Shown here: positions 13,767 through 15,112 of the stretch, piece after piece
Layout of the letters: each line of letters starts with the position of its first letter
How positions within the stretch are numbered: the stretch's first letter is position 1
Source: Firmicutes bacterium UBA1393
Lineage (GTDB): Bacteria; Bacillota; DTU025
Assembly: GCA_002305255.1 (NCBI GenBank)
Contig: DBQN01000005.1
Location: forward strand, 1,217-16,328
Length of the DNA stretch: 15,112 bases
Direction: 5' to 3'
Made by a program: the position numbers and the translations under genes
Notes under the pieces: model-generated
Told to the model about the DNA's origin: nothing
Databases searched by the model: none
Seen by the model: the letters and a program-made list of their open reading frames with translations, nothing else

Positions 13767-14010
13767 CACCCATGGCCTCCTCTATCTCCTCGTATAGCTT
13801 CAGAGCTGCCCTAACATATGGCGCTTTCATGGGATACTGGTCGACAATGGTTAGTAGGTAACCCTTCACCGCATGGTGCCGGAAGGTTCTATGGCTACCT
13901 CTCCTGGTGACTTGGCATCCTGCCTGGCACAGCAGGTTCTCGATCTCGTCATATCTCACAGATGTGGGGTTTCCCCTCATCGTCTGCAGGAGCTTCTCGC
14001 GACGTCCCAT
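13744..14010 (-). CDS. hicA: HicA-family toxin (mRNA interferase)
   Basis: An 88-residue toxin with a dsRNA-binding-like fold that degrades mRNA. Family features are visible: MGRREKLLQTMRGNP at the start, VRYDEIENLLCQAGCQVTRRGSH in the middle with the catalytic-type histidine H40 followed by RTFRH, then the conserved YLLTIVDQYPMKAPYVRAAL segment (typically "P.H...ev....l..il"). ATG 14010 is preceded by GGGGTGA; GTG 14019 is the upstream alternative. It is the first gene of the operon, before hicB and the SecB-like gene, the usual toxin-first HicAB order. The reading frame is intact, so an active toxin is plausible. Confidence 0.88.
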   Translation of the reverse strand: MGRREKLLQTMRGNPTSVRYDEIENLLCQAGCQVTRRGSHRTFRHHAVKGYLLTIVDQYPMKAPYVRAALKLYEEIEEAMGDDSPEQR

Positions 14011-14034
14011 GCGTCTCACCCCATACTATGCCCT

Positions 14035-14056
14035 ATGGCACCATATATGATACCAT
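14035..14056 (-). promoter_or_regulatory. Imperfect palindrome upstream of hicA (probable HicB operator)
   Basis: ATGGCACCATA and TATGATACCAT form a 22-bp dyad in which 9 of 11 positions pair, ending 25 bp upstream of the hicA ATG. RHH-type HicB proteins bind such operators to repress their operon. The AT-rich centre could also hold the -10 region; no clear -35 is visible. Confidence 0.5.
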
Positions 14057-14482
14057 GTTCTCTTGCCTAGGAGAAGACCAGATCGATATGGCTAACAGAG
14101 TCAAAACCGAGATCACTCCACTTTGGACAGGACTCGGATTTTGACGTTGGAGTACGAGCAGACTGTCTGGACCAAGTTCTCATATCTGGCCAGTTAACAC
14201 GTACATTGCACCCCCCGTGATTCTGCTGCGGCGACTTGGGTCCTATTCGGTCACAGGCACAGTACGGCCGGTGAGGTGCAGGCCCGGAACCGCACGACCG
14301 GGCACGATGATCTCCTTGCTGTACCGGAACGCGCGAGGAGAGTCTGCCTCACCTGTGCACCCAACAACAGCCTGCTCGACCGTCGGCCAAACCTGTACGA
14401 GTACGATGCGTGACCCTGAATGCTCGCCAAAGGTGCTGCGTTTGGAGACTCCAATGGGCAATGATGAGCGAATCCTGTTCGT
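14057..14482. other. Gene-poor stretch between the hic operon and the IS21-like fragment
   Basis: I see no supportable gene in these 426 bp on either strand; open frames of 60-90 codons here have no ribosome site and no family resemblance. On the minus strand, GGGTGCAATGTACGTGTTAA (about 14190-14212) loosely resembles the tail regions of some IS21 elements, which might mean that an IS21-like insertion once extended through here. Confidence 0.4.
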
Positions 14483-14716
14483 TCACTCGATTACACGTGT
14501 CTGTGGGGCTCGTGCGACAGCTTCGATGCGCCCAAGGAGCAACTCACACTGCCACCAGGGCGACTCTGTTTGGCAAGTAGGGACTGCATAGTTTGGCGGC
14601 CAAGGTGTGCATAGGCTAGCTGCCGTGCGCCAGCACACTCCGGTGCGCCTGGCGATGTCGCTGATTGACGCATCTTCGTCTTCGAATGCGTGTTTGATAT
14701 AGTGTTGTACAGGCAT
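14483..14716 (-). pseudogene. Fragment resembling the N-terminus of an IS21-family transposase (IstA)
   Basis: From ATG 14716, with GGAG 8 nt upstream, the first 35 residues read MPVQHYIKHAFEDEDASISD and then IARRTGVCWRT, the helix-turn-helix arrangement typical of IS21 IstA proteins (YI.H.YE.E..S..EIAR.TG...RTV). The frame then loses resemblance; a one-base shift gives LAYAHLG, like the KYA segment that normally follows the HTH. No catalytic DDE region and no IstB follow. It is interpreted as a truncated, frameshifted relic. Only a short stretch supports it. Confidence 0.5.
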
Positions 14717-14773
14717 AGCTATCACTCCGTAGTACCTCCCGATTGGCTGGAACCTAATCTGAGGAGGTATTCT

Positions 14774-14866
14774 ATGTGGCACGGTGGCTATGCCTTCTTG
14801 CTACCACTCTGTTGTGATACTTTCACCGCCGATCTCTGCGTTTCTATTCTGCCGAAAACAGTCTGA
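14774..14866 (+). CDS. Small ORF with a strong ribosome site, doubtful
   Basis: A 30-codon ORF starts at ATG 14774, 6 nt after GAGGAGG (14761-14767), and ends with TGA at 14864-14866. Its product (MWHGGYAFLLPLCCDTF...) has no recognisable family. The ribosome site is as strong as at real genes in this window, but the position is inside the disturbed region between the IS21-like fragment and the ABC fragment. It could be chance. Confidence 0.2.
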   Translation: MWHGGYAFLLPLCCDTFTADLCVSILPKTV

Positions 14867-15112
14867 TCGGGTCGGGGAGCAGACGGGTGGTTTCTCTCAC
14901 GGAATGCGTCAGAAGCTTGTCATAGCCGCCGCCCTCCTACATGAACCGTTGATTTTGTTCATGGATGAGCCCACGGTTGGTCTCGACCCGCGCAGTGCAC
15001 GGCAGGTCAAAGACATCCTTCGCGAGCTGTCGAAGGAGGGCGTAACGGTCTTCCTCACCACTCACGTGCTGGAGATCGCGGAGCGTATGTGTGACCGCAT
15101 CGGCATCATCCA
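14865..15112 (+). pseudogene. ABC transporter ATPase fragment, N-terminal half missing, runs off the window
   Basis: Recognisable ABC ATPase sequence begins near 14865. It shows the signature motif FSHGMRQKL (an LSGGQ variant common in ABC-2 exporters), Walker B LILFMDEPTVGLDP with its D-loop, and the H-loop TTHVLEIAE. The frame is open at 15112, so the C-terminus lies beyond. Upstream, in the 90 or so codons where Walker A should be, there is no GxxGxGK[ST] in any frame; the frame is open back to 14763 but without ABC resemblance. The gene therefore looks 5'-truncated, with the junction near 14845-14865 next to the IS21-like relic. MRQKL-type subunits usually work with a membrane permease encoded next to them, probably outside the window. 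Confidence 0.75.

Noticed and set aside
14217..14591. A 124-codon plus-strand open frame.
   Set aside because: Composition is unlike a real protein (Arg, Thr, Ser, Cys rich), no ribosome site, and it overlaps the IstA-like fragment.
1..15112. CRISPR arrays, tRNA or rRNA genes.
   Set aside because: I saw no regularly spaced direct repeats and no tRNA-like or rRNA-like sequence by reading; a tRNAscan or CRISPR-finder run would be decisive.

Overview
This looks like bacterial chromosome of moderately high GC. Start codons (ATG and many GTG) are set by strong GGAGG-type ribosome sites, nearly always about 8 nt upstream; I used these to move several starts inward from the longest open frame. Gene content (an RpiR regulator next to NanE, a sugar ABC importer without its own ATPase, IS66 and IS21-like relics) fits Bacillota. 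The solute-binding protein has an ordinary signal peptide with no lipobox cysteine, and a SecB-like chaperone is present; both would suit a diderm lineage such as Limnochordia. This placement is inference from gene content only.

Layout. 54-536 (+): a zinc-finger/excisionase-type antitoxin whose partner would lie left of the window. 718-1320 (-): an AbiEi-type antitoxin with no AbiEii partner, preceded by a perfect 11-bp inverted repeat. 1596-4136 (-): a large secreted PIG-L/LmbE deacetylase with a palindromic operator just upstream. 4165-4428 (-): a possible decayed ORF. 4547-5945 (+): an MqsR-family toxin with a three-part antitoxin (YgiT zinc finger, HTH, Panacea/SocA). 6095-12077 (-): an amino-sugar locus running kinase, RpiR regulator, NanE epimerase, solute-binding protein, two permeases. 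12105-12662 (+): an IS66 transposase relic. 12767-14010 (-): hicA, hicB and a SecB-like chaperone, overlapping one another, a toxin-antitoxin-chaperone (TAC) operon. 14483-14716 (-): a fragment resembling an IS21 transposase N-terminus. 14865-15112 (+): an ABC transporter ATPase lacking its Walker A half and running off the window.

How the parts work together. The metabolic core is import and early catabolism of an N-acetylated amino sugar. The binding protein and two permeases bring it in, using an ATPase encoded elsewhere; a BadF/NagK-type kinase probably phosphorylates it; NanE converts ManNAc-6-P to GlcNAc-6-P; the RpiR protein, with a SIS sugar-phosphate domain, probably acts at two repeated sites in front of its own gene. 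The secreted deacetylase may act on related glycans. Around this core are four toxin-antitoxin-type loci and several IS relics, so the window reads as accessory chromosome.

The most notable system is the hicA-hicB-secB-like operon, in which the antitoxin has a ~77-residue tail typical of antitoxins that depend on a chaperone. The MqsR/zinc-finger-HTH-Panacea pair is a close second.
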